Below are positions 23,980 through 35,400 of a stretch of 64,000 nt of DNA, one piece after another. This DNA is from Sycobia sp. Sy_11 (Eukaryota; Arthropoda; Insecta; Hymenoptera; Epichrysomallidae): the NCBI GenBank assembly GCA_018907035.1, contig JACCIC010000014.1, positions 2,269,001 to 2,333,000 of the forward strand, in the 5' to 3' direction. The first letter of the stretch is position 1. Every line of letters starts with the position of its first letter. The notes under the pieces were generated by a model, which was not told the origin of the DNA, made no database searches, and saw nothing but the letters and a program-made list of their open reading frames with translations. The position numbers and the translations under genes were made by a program.

Positions 23980-24679
23980 GTATTTTTATTCGCGATTCCG
24001 TTGCGTGCAACGTTGTCGATCGTCACGCCGCTGAGATGCTCGATTTGACACTGGCGTTTCCGCGAGTACTGCGAATTATTTCATGGGATTTTTTTTCTAT
24101 TTCATTATGGGATGGTTTTTTGTTTTACTATTAATATTTTTTTATCTGTAACATAAAGAATTATCGCAATGATTAACAATGTAATAATAGTTTTTTTTCA
24201 TCATATTATTACAAAATGGGATCTCCTTTCTGCTCGAGCAACTCGATCGATAGCCGGAGCCGTTTGAATCTTCACCAATACTACAGCTGACGGAAAAAGA
24301 ATAAAAATCTCGCATCTAATATTTGTTAATGAGCGAGGTTTACAAATTCTTTTATGAGAAAATAAGCATTGGAAGTGTATATAATAATAGATTTTTTGAC
24401 ACTGAAAAAAGTTTTATTATAAAAAATATATTACACATGAATCTGATAATACACGGAAAGACATTCAAATGTGGATTTTTTGTACAGTTTGGAAAAAAAA
24501 CAAAACTACTATATTCGTTGCGTTAACTTAAAAACAAATTTTTATCCATAAATCTCAAGTAATCCAATTCATGTTAAAAATGGCCATTTACAGAATATGT
24601 GTATAATAAGCGTAAATAGTTTAATCGGTATCAAATTTTCTGAACTATCGAACCGATACGAAAGAGAATTTCGAGAGAA

Positions 24680-24686
<7 letters not shown>

Positions 24687-24716
<30 letters not shown>
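24687..24716. repeat. (GA)n microsatellite
   Basis: About 15 GA units. Confidence 0.92.
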
Positions 24717-24720
<4 letters not shown>

Positions 24721-24729
24721 AACGCGTTT

Positions 24730-26969
24730 CAAAATTTAAGAAGACATTTACATACAAGAGGAACGGTTGGTCTTATGATCATTCGTGACTACCGGGACCA
24801 TACGGTACGTCTTATTTTTGATGCGGGCATTTTTTTTTTTTTTGCATATAACTCTAAAAATTCAAGAATTCGATATCTTGCTGGTAGACTCGAGCAACGT
24901 GCAAATGATCGATAAAAGCGTGCATTTTCCAACGCGTTAGTTCCTGCAGGGGCGTTCGAACGACGAAGGCGCTCGTATCCGCCTGACATACAACTTTGCG
25001 ATTGGCTTGCCGATGGACGACCACCGTCGACGGCGCATTTCGATTATTACTTGTTCTATTCTACACGTCTGTAACTCCCAAGCGGCGTCGAATGCACTTT
25101 AGCCGCTTATTTCGTACAAGGTTGAGGAATGTTTTCTAATACAAAAATACACTCGAAAGAAATTTTAATGTTAAAAAATCCATTCATTTTCACGTCGACC
25201 ATAGTTTTCTTTAGATTAGCAAAGCAATAATTCATTAGATGATAAACAGATACAATAGATTTGTAATAAATAAAATATCAATTCATAAGTAATACAATGC
25301 AGAACAAACACATATTAGTCGGGTTAAAATAATTATCGTTGTTTTATAAAGATTTACATTATTTGTTCTCAAATCGAATGATAATAAAAATTTTTTATTA
25401 ATTTTTGGAATAATCGTTAAATATAAAAAGCGATTCAACATCATGAGTATGGTCGCCAATGCAGACTCGCGATAAAATTTCATACGGCTATGTACATTTG
25501 GTACATCGAGCATTGAAATCGGAAGTATGCTCCTAAATTTCGAGATCCATTGTATTCGTAGCAAACGCCAAGCACAGGCATTTTATTTATATATAGTGAA
25601 CCAACTTTTGCTTTGGCGCAATGCCGTCATCGTGGCTCGCGATAGAGAGTTGAAGTTAATAATTAGAGTCGATGAACTGGTCGCACGGTCGATAATGAAA
25701 AGAAGAAAAAAAATCCGAAAATAAATGCTACGAAATCGGCGAATAAATATACGTAATAGGAAATAGGAAATAGGAAGGGCAGAAATTGACAGCTTGATCA
25801 GATTGATTAAGTATAATAAAGAAGAATAGCGCATACCTTATCTTTTTTGTGCCAATGGAACTTTCTTCTATTTATTCACGTGTGAAAAGTATTTAGATTA
25901 AATTTTCCTCGCTATTTAGAAGTTCCTCCTTTGGTTTGTGTTTTTTTTTCTGAGTCTTTTGATGAATTGCAACAAATTTTTTTCTTACGTAAATGTACCC
26001 TTCAATGAAAATTGACTCGTTAAAGTAAACTTCTCGTTCTATTTTACAATAATCGCATTATATTATTATTATTATTAATAATTGAAAATTACATTTATTA
26101 TTCGCTTGAAAAAAATAACTATTTGCCTTTATATAAATGCATACAGAATTATTCTGAGTTGTATTTTTAAAGTTTTCATAATGCTTCTGTAAGTAAGCGT
26201 CAAAACACTATTCGTTAGTACTAAATGTACTAGCTATAATAGTTTCAGCATCTCTTCTTTCAATAAACTAAAATTTATTTTGATGTGTACTATATACTAA
26301 CTTAATATGATGAACAACTGGCCGCCAATTTCAAAACATAAGAGCACTGAACACCCCCACAGTAAGATAAAAACCTATCTATAATCAATAACCTACATCC
26401 TATTACCTATTTAAATAATTTTCACGTGATAATGAATGGAAGGAAGCTTCAATGGTATCAAAAAGATAAGGTATTCATTATTTTCGTATATTTAATCCAG
26501 TTTATCAAACTTACAGCCATTCATTCTTCGGTGACTATAGATTCTCCTTATCAGGTTAACTCGACTATACTTTCTGATTTGAAGATCATTAGATTCTCCC
26601 AAAAATAATCCATCAAATTACAACTGAATCATTGATAAATTAACAAATTCCATATTTGACTTCACAATTAACAGACCAAGAAAACCGGCTGGTAAGTATA
26701 ATTAGCAAATTCATTTTATATTGAATCAAACTACAAATAAACATTGTTCAGGTAATATGAGACGCTAATCCGCCAATCGAGCTTTACAATGCGCTACCAT
26801 TTCAAATTACCGAATTTCAGTCATTGTCTCGTGAAAATCATCCCCCTCCCCTTCACCACGCGTATCACCCATTGCGAATTGATTTACATCGCAGTTTATA
26901 AAAATAGCGTCTCCTCCATTGACCAAAAAAAAATTTTAAAAAAAGTCAAAAATAACGATATATTCTCCA

Positions 26970-26970
<1 letters not shown>
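24730..26970. other. gene-free AT-rich interval
   Basis: No supported gene or element. Short frames on both strands have no recognisable motifs and no consistent splice context. Confidence 0.5.

Positions 26971-26975
<5 letters not shown>

Positions 26976-27019
<44 letters not shown>
26976..27019. repeat. (TA)n microsatellite
   Basis: About 22 units. Confidence 0.95.
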
Positions 27020-27022
<3 letters not shown>

Positions 27023-27398
27023 TAGATAAAATGCATAAGGATATATGTATATATTATATAGTTACCGATTTTTTTTTTGACCGCCTCGACACAACGCTCT
27101 CGGCTCGGGCGAGAAAACGCGGGTAAGGGGGGGGGGGACGAGGACTTATTCTTATCGCGTTCCCGGTAAGTAACTCGACGCGCGCATGGACCTCTCTTAT
27201 CGTCGGCTTCGAGTCGTGAGACGCTGGATGGAGGAGGATAAAAGAACGGGGATGGGAGAGGCCTCTAATCTCGGCTGCACTCTCGATCCTCGCCTCGGTT
27301 CGGCTAATTAGATTACGTATCGCGGCGACACTCTTAACACAGTCTCGCGTGACATTGTGCACCGCTACTGTGTAGAGTATAGTAACTTGGACTTATAA

Positions 27399-27401
<3 letters not shown>

Positions 27402-27451
<50 letters not shown>
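27402..27451. repeat. (TA)n microsatellite
   Basis: About 25 units. Confidence 0.95.
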
Positions 27452-27453
<2 letters not shown>

Positions 27454-28000
27454 CTCCGGTTATCGGCGTATGCGGCGATATACAGAGCATTGAAAGCCGG
27501 ACTACCGTGCATTGTTCTACGACATACACACATACATGACGCGTTCTCTTCTATGCATATTCACGTGTATACATATATATATATAGCTGAAATTAATGAG
27601 AGCAGAATTCTTCGGGCTCTGAAACCTCGCCCCATCCTTCCCCGACCTCCCTCCCCCTCACCATCATCCGCGACCCTTTAGAGCGTAAAAAGAGCGAGAG
27701 GCAAGGGTTGAGCGCAAACATCGTTAATTCGCCGCGGAGGCGGACTAAAAGGTCAACAGTACGGCTTTTCCCTCGCCACCCCCCCCTCCCCGCCGCGCCT
27801 TGTTCTCTCGCTCGTTCTCGGGTCTCGTGGTAGAGCGCGGCAGCTTCCCGCGGAGGGGTACACTAACTGCGTATACAGTGCAATCGTAGGTATCCCGCGA
27901 GGGGGCGCAGGGTGAGCGGGAGGGTGGGTTCGCGCAATTCGCGCGGATCGCAAACTCTGCGCAGCGCCTGTTGAACTTTGCTCCTCGCGATCGCGATAGG

Positions 28001-28001
<1 letters not shown>

Positions 28002-28039
<38 letters not shown>
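28002..28039. repeat. (GA)n microsatellite
   Basis: About 19 GA units, about 100 bp from the TATA-like motif on the minus strand. Confidence 0.93.
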
Positions 28040-28046
<7 letters not shown>

Positions 28047-28349
28047 CAGCGATATGGAAGAGGGTAGGGGGGAGGGTCGATGCAGCGCCGCCTGCACGGT
28101 GCCTTTTGTCTGGCGAGGAGAACTTCGCGGGAGTCCTTTTTATATATAGAGGGCGCGCGCGACCGCCGATGCGCGCACCCGCGGTGAGGAGCTTCCGTAT
28201 AGCCGCTCCACCGTATATTTGCACTGCACTTCTCGAGGGGCGCGCGTCGGCTGCACCACCCGCCGCGCTTATACACCGCAGAGAGCTGTACAGGAGTATA
28301 TATATATATATGAATATACACGTGTATCTATAATGTGAACGGCGTTCAA

Positions 28350-29830
28350 CCGACATCAGCTTCTACCTTACTTTTTCTTAATTTTCTTTTGTTCCATCGT
28401 GCGAAGTTAAAGTCAATTGACACTGGAGCGATATTGGCGGATACTTTGTAGTAGCCCCTAGTGAAAAGATGATTGTGCTGACACGGTAACAATGGACAAT
28501 AACTCTTATGATTTATTGAAAAATAAATTTGCCTTTTTTCTTGGCTTCGTTTGAACTGGATCGAACGCGACTCCCGAGTCAAAGAGATGCTATAAGAATG
28601 AATATTCTTGTTTTTTTTATATATACTATAACAATGCATAAAAAATAATGTAATAATCTTTTTAATTCGTTTTGAATTCTGCTTTTTTGCGTGTTAAGCA
28701 TTATCGATATTATTTATATTTTCCATAAAAGTCCGATTTAAACTTAAAGAATGAAAATACTTCAATTTCTAACTGATATAATTAAAATATCGTTTTTAAC
28801 TAATCTAAATAATTTATCATGAAAAATATCGATCAAAAGTTTAAAAATTATATTATTAATAGTTCGTTTCGTTACGTGGATCTTGAGTTTCAATATAAAA
28901 CAGTTAAATCAACATTATTAAGAACAGCATGAAATGTCAGATATATCGATACATTAACCATGCAACAGATACCATTTTCAAAATTGTTTTTCACAAATTT
29001 TCAAACAGCAAGTTCGATTGATTTTTGCCTCAAAATATATAGTTTTATTTTATAAAACATTTAAGGCTGGTTTCGTGTATAATTTTTCAACAATCTGAGT
29101 TCTGCTTAACACGGATGGGTTAGTGTAAAATTTTTGCATTATCTTCTCAGATAAATTATATATCAAAATACATATATGTATGATTTCTTCGATTAATATT
29201 TTCTTTAATTGGCAATAACGTTGACGATACTTCTGACGAAAAATTAATGTTTTTTCCACACAAGTGTATCGAAACAATAGAAATAGATTAACTAAGAAAC
29301 CACTTACATGTACTTTGATGGGCGAAAAGTGCAATACTTGAAATACTTTTGTTTTTTGCTCCATATGTTAGTTATCAAGACATCGGTAAACCTGTTTGAA
29401 ATTGTAAAAAAATTTTTGATAACCAACCCCGAAGACCTTACCGAATAAACGCTTTCAAAAATATTTCTAATAGGCGTCGTAAAAAGGAAAAATTATTTCT
29501 GAAAGAATTCTGTAAGAAAGGTGTCTGGATGATCAAATACTTTTTAAAGAAATTGTGAAGGAACTTCTGATCACCGACCAGGTTCTTATAAGCATGCTTT
29601 CAGAAATCTGTTTTAGCGAAAAAAAACAACCATAATTCTTTTTTAATTAAATCCAATAAAGATTGCGAGAAGAGATCTTAAATTAAATCACGAAACAATT
29701 CATGAAAGGGTTTGGAAAAAAACACGTTTCATTGTCAACGCCGTGTAGGCATTCTTTCAGAAACATCTCCGAAACGATTAATCAAAGAAAAACGAGAAGC
29801 ATTTCTGAAAGATTTTCCAGAAAGGCATAT
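28350..29830. other. gene-free AT-rich interval
   Basis: No supported gene. The 104-codon minus frame at 29050-29364 shows no family signature. Confidence 0.5.
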
Positions 29831-29834
29831 TTCA

Positions 29835-30265
29835 ACCTTTTGGCCGACGGGATGACGTCTTATGGCGCATAACAATTTTCGATCACGAAATCGATGGAAA
29901 TAACTTTTTAGGGCCCCTGATAACGAAAACGATAGCGGATTCAGAAAATTCATCCCTTCAAGGGTGAGTATACCACCCTTCACCCCTCCAAGCATCCGAA
30001 AACCCCTCACACTAACTTTACGTAGAATTTTATTGTAATGTTTGATTTTTGAGAAATTGACATTTGAGGGGCGGGAGGGGGTTCGAAATCCGCTCCTAGG
30101 GGTTGAATCTTCGAAATCTGACCTCAATATTTGTGTTGAGCGACCCCTAGAAGCATCTAGCATCAAATTCTCATACAGTTTCGAGCGGTGATTGAATTTT
30201 GAAAATTTTCACATTGTGCCATACCGTACGCCGCCGGGTTACGACATATGGCGCACACCTCTGAC
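29835..30265. repeat. probable dispersed repeat with TATGGCGCA-type ends
   Basis: A more complex, G/C-richer block in AT-rich surroundings. Near its left end is GGCCGACGGGATGACGTC followed by TTATGGCGCATAA; near its right end TGTGCCATA is followed by GCCGCCGGGTTACGAC and ATATGGCGCAC. A related sequence, GGCCGGCGACGTATGGCGCA, sits at about 1775-1795. The 143-codon minus frame through it (29735-30166) has no recognised domain and is probably a chance or relic frame. Confidence 0.45.
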
Positions 30266-30269
30266 TTGC

Positions 30270-32401
30270 ACATATATACCCGTGATTTAATTTAATCTAA
30301 TAGGTCATGGACACTTTTATATGTGATTTTTGTTTTTACTAGGAAACCCCACCTGTCTAATGAGTAAAGAATTCTAATTTCTAATTTTGCTAAAAGCTTT
30401 CTAAGCGATTACAAGAAACCTTTTAAAAAGAACATTGGAAAGGATTCCGAAAGGATCGATCAATCTTTTTGATGAATAATAAAAATTGAAAGAATAATAA
30501 AAATCTTTTTTGGTGAAAGAAAAAACAGACATAGCAACGTCTGCTCTTGCAATTGGCAAAAAGTAACACAATTAATATAGAAAACCAATTAAGCATTTGC
30601 TTCTATAACTTTCTGTCTGCATGTAAAGCATTTTATACCCACTAATACGTTTTTGTTTTCCGGTAACGTTTGATTAATAAATTTGCGCTTCAAAGACAGT
30701 GAGAAAGAAAGAAAAAAGATAGAAAGATAGAGAGGGAGCGAAACGACGGAAATTACTCGCAAAGGAATTCTGAAAGAATTGTAATGTTTTGATAAACATT
30801 ACAATTCAGCAAATATTTTTGCATTTTAACTATTATGGCATATTAAAAATGACATTCAAATATGGTGGCTATAAATTTTTTGCATTATCGCGTACTGACA
30901 ATTAATATTATCAGATCCACATTCAGAATCTCCAAATCCTCCTGTACACGAAATTTCAGTAACTCATTAGCTAATTTAAAATCTAAAATACTTTCGGCCT
31001 CCATCTTAAATGAAATTTTTTGATAATTTAATGCTAGATCAATAAAAAAGAATCAGTAAAAAAGAGAATCCCTTATATATGTAATTTCAGGTAATCAAAT
31101 TCAATAAAAAAAAGTTTGTCGCTATTTTGAATATGATATTGTCGAAAAAAAATTATAAAAATTTAATAAAAAGTTGGTAGTAATGTCACTAAAAATTATG
31201 AAAAATTTTTCTTTTCTATAAAATATCTATCTTCGTTTTCGTGTCATTTTAATTTCAAGAAATGCATTTTTATTTTTCTTATCAATGTTCAAAGAAAAGT
31301 ATTATAATTGCTGATGCTTATAAATTATTTTTGCATTTTTGATTAATGATTGTTGCTTTAAATCAACTTTTTGGAGATAAATCTTACTTCTTTACATATT
31401 AACATCGACCTATGGAACGGAACTAAATTCGATTTACATAATTTACAAAAATTAATCAATGATTTTAAAAACATTATATAGGATAAATAATTTTAATGAA
31501 AGTAACTTTTTGATTCGTTGGCAGCGAACTCAATCTAATCTCAAATTGTTTAATTTTACAATAGATGGAATAACATTAATAAAAATTAATTTTACATAAA
31601 AATTGCATCATTACTTTAGAGTTATTTTGAAGTGTATAATACTTTCAATCGATAAACTCTAACTGCGATTGTTGCTCCGAAAGAATTTCTCGAAAAGAAT
31701 ACAAATAGCGCGTTGGTGTAACCGCAAATCCAAAATAGTCTACATGCATGTACGTAGAATACAGAAGAGAAGGCAGAAACGATTACCAGACAATAGTTTG
31801 TTAGTCGAATTCACCTGATGTATTGTTCCAGAGTCGGAAAATGTCAAGTCAGCTTTAATCGCCCGATGTTACACTCCACCTCCTCTACTATACCTTCTTG
31901 TCCTCTTTCTCTTTTCATTTCTATTCGACGCGTAAATTACCCTTTATCTATATGGTCGTTAATCGCTTTTTATGGCAGGTTTTTTTTTTAAATAACATTT
32001 CTTCTTTTCATAAATGTTTAATTAAAGCGTATATATATTTTTAAAGCTATATCTTACATTTATAAAGCTTCTCTTAATATCTATAAGTAAAATTATAACA
32101 ATGTTTAAACAAGCTATATTTAATCATTCACTTTAATATAGTCTTATTTTCGGACTATACCATGTTTTCCATTTGTATTTCCATCAGTTTTTAAAATAAT
32201 TTTATACTCATAGTTTAACAAAAATAATACTTTAAAACACTCATATTGCCATATTAATAAAATTGAATCGGTGTTTACAAATTTTCCTCGAAATCTTTTA
32301 AAATAAAAATCGTGAAAAAGGATTTTAAATACAATATCACACATACACGTACAGAAAGCTTCAAGCTTTTTAAGGCCAACTATGATATTTTGATCATTTC
32401 A
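30270..32401. other. gene-free AT-rich interval downstream of lgd
   Basis: Includes the lgd 3' UTR at the right edge. No other gene recognised. Confidence 0.55.
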
Positions 32402-35400
32402 TCAGTGGTCAATGGTCAACCATTTATCAGTATTTTGTTCAATCTGCTTAGTTGCAATAGGATTACGCAATCGGATTTTCACTTCCAATTTGCCCCCTTC
32501 GGCTCGTCGTCCATCCATTAGCTGTAAAGATTTTTTTTTATAGTCACTGTTACATTAAGTTATGCTAATTATATTTAATTTGATTTATATGCTACTACTT
32601 ACAGGAAAAGAATCGTGTAAAATGCACTTTGTTTCCAGAGGTTGAAGTTTAATATTCGCAGTTCCGACAAGATGATCGGCCCGAAAGAAACCCCTAAAAA
32701 CGCGAAATAAAATACTACAATACAAGCATGTTTTCTTAATAAATAAGCATGTTCACGTTGCTCTACAGTGTGCTCGTGTAATGTAACTACTTAAAACAAG
32801 TATAAATAAAAAAAAATAAAAAAAATAAAAAATTTAAATTAAATTAATATGTTGCGAATTACTGACGAACATTGTTATGGAATACCGACAAAATTCATTC
32901 ATTCACCAGAAGTCCAAAATTGACCTTTCTACTTCATAATTCTATGTAACTTGCATACCTTGGATGAGTGCAACACAGGATGGGGTTCAGCGAGCATCTG
33001 CAAGCAACGTCCTACTCTATGTACTATGGTAAGTTATTTAAATAATTTTAAGATTTAATAGCTACAGCCCTTGCACAGGAAAAATTGCCGATAATTTTTT
33101 TATACAATCATTATTTAATTATTCAAATGATTATAAAATGAAACATTTAGTAAAATTTTAAGTATTTTATAAGAACAGGTTAGCCGAATAATAGAAAATA
33201 CGTGAGCTAATAACAAATAATTTCTTTATATATAATATATTTGAATAAACTATTATCTTTAAGCTAATAATTATTCTGTTCATGATAAGTATACTGAAAA
33301 AGTATACTGAAAATCTTTATATAAACTACATAGATTAAAAAATATTTTCTACAATTTTACATTTACGCTTATTACTACTCTAATCTCAAAACCACGATTT
33401 CAACATAATTTTGTAGCTATTTTGTTATTTTTTACCTGATGAGTTTTCTCCCTTGTTAAATGTTTAGAAAAAAAATTATATTCAGTCAAAAAATGGTTAT
33501 GTGCCTTCATAAAGAATGTATTTGTGAAGCTACTCTCAAACTTTCAAATCGATTCAAGCAATAGTGTAGATAGTAAACCATCCTCCCAAATTTTGAAAAA
33601 AGTGGTTTTGAGAAAAATGCGTTTAAAGTTTAAAAAGGTGATCAAATGTAATATTTCTACACTGCGGAAAAGTTGTTACGAAACATTTTTACAATTTTTC
33701 TTCTTATAGAAACCCAAGCGCCCGTTATTTTTATGGTACCAAGCATTTATTGAGCAAAAAAAAAAAAAAGAAAAATCAATTTTTTCAATTTTACAGTTGC
33801 ACTACTCTTTAATAAACATATAGTTTATAAGAGAGAACGTGCCATGTTTATAAACAATCAGTTCAATTGAAATTTTTAAAAGTTTTATTTATTTATGTAA
33901 ATGTTGTATAAAAAAGAAGAAAATGTTTAATATTCAAACAAATATTGAACTAAAATATATAGCATTAAATAAAATTAATATATTAGTATATTATAAAACC
34001 AAACTAATTTAATGATTCATCCATGCATAATTTTTTAAATAATGTAGCATAAAAAATATTCATTGACCAAGCATACAAATATATTTTCAGCCAGTTAAAA
34101 ATTATGAATATATATATATATTAAAGTAAAGGTATTTTTTAACAACCTTCAATACTTTTTTACTACTCACTTTTTGTTTTAAATTAATAATAATTTAAAT
34201 TATTTACCCCTTCGTCCAAACTTGGCACTTGATAGAATGCCTTTTAAAAAGCCTGAGGCATTGTCTAGATTTACGATCTATAATTCCAGTTAATGGGAAA
34301 GTTGCGTTATATTCTGGATTACAGCTATCCCTAATAACCGATGTTCTATCAGTCGACGGAGCATCAGTCGGCCAAGGAAATTCAAATATAACATAAGAGT
34401 CAATTTCTTTGGTATAATTTATACCTCGCATAATTGATATTTCTATATCAGCATCAGTCAAATCTGTGCAACTTCTACAAATTTTATGAGTGATTATAAA
34501 AACCTGTTAGCACTATAATTAATTAATTGAGAATATTAAAACTTACTGTACAATAGCGTAAGTTTTGATTTCATAATGATGTTGTGGAGGTGGATGATCA
34601 TCTCGTTTTCTAACTCTTAACATATCTAAATCTCTCGTATAATCTAAGGCCAGACGTCCCCATTTGTTATAACTAGCTACATCACCCAAAGCTTTGCAAT
34701 GATCTCTTGTTGTTAAACACCACTAAAATTAAACAAATCATCACGGTTTAATAAAATTTAATCATTTGAAACAAAATCGTCATTAATTAATAAATAACTT
34801 CAAAATTATATACTTTAATTTGTTTTTTTAACTGAGCTTCCAGATTTTCATAAATCTGTTGATCAGTTCCAGTGGCTTCTTCAGAGCAATCTAAAGATGA
34901 TATCAATGCAAATCCATCGTCGCTTATTTTAGCTGGATCCGTAGGTTGCTCTTGCAATAGCAGTTTTGCTTCAGGCGATAAAGGAATAGAATTCATATCA
35001 ACAGGTAGACCGGCTAAGCTTGCATTAAGCAATGGATCAATTCCTTTTGCTTGTCTAAGATAGTCTCTGGCCAAATCTAAATCACCATCCTTTTTAGCTT
35101 TCAAAGCATACATTTTTAATTCACGTTGACGTTGTTGCAAAACTTCAATTTGTTTATCAACGCGAGTAGTTAGTTTTTTCTTTTTCCCTGGATAACATGA
35201 AGTTATTTTTGTTGAACAAATATTTGTTTGTGATATAAATCAACATATAAGTTGTTTAACTGTTTATTGAATTATAAAATTGTTTTTAATACCTGAATTT
35301 GTTCTTGGAGGTGGAACAGGTGATTTTTCTTTTATTGGATTAGTTTTTGGCGACACAGAAGGTGCTAATGGTTCTGATGATTGCGGTACTTCTGGCACAT

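Larger units (their letters stand above)
27080..28300. promoter_or_regulatory. orphan CpG-rich island with minus-strand TATA-like box
   Basis: A CpG- and purine-rich interval interrupted by a (TA)n and a (GA)n array. On the minus strand TATATATAAAAAGG lies at 28148-28135 inside very GC-rich flanks, a good TATA context for minus-strand transcription, the same strand as tj. Frames through the island are low-complexity. A distal tj promoter or a non-coding RNA promoter is possible; this is inferred from sequence character only. Confidence 0.35.

Noticed and set aside
27745..28356. 203-codon minus frame with SLSLSL
   Set aside because: Open because of the (GA)n/(CT)n array and GC-rich DNA; overlapping frames on both strands are equally open.
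30070..30110. GGTTCGAAATCC resembling a tRNA T-arm
   Set aside because: No acceptor, D or anticodon stem could be laid out around it.
29735..30166. 143-codon minus frame as a gene
   Set aside because: No domain, no gene context, and it lies in a probable repeat; kept only as a repeat observation.
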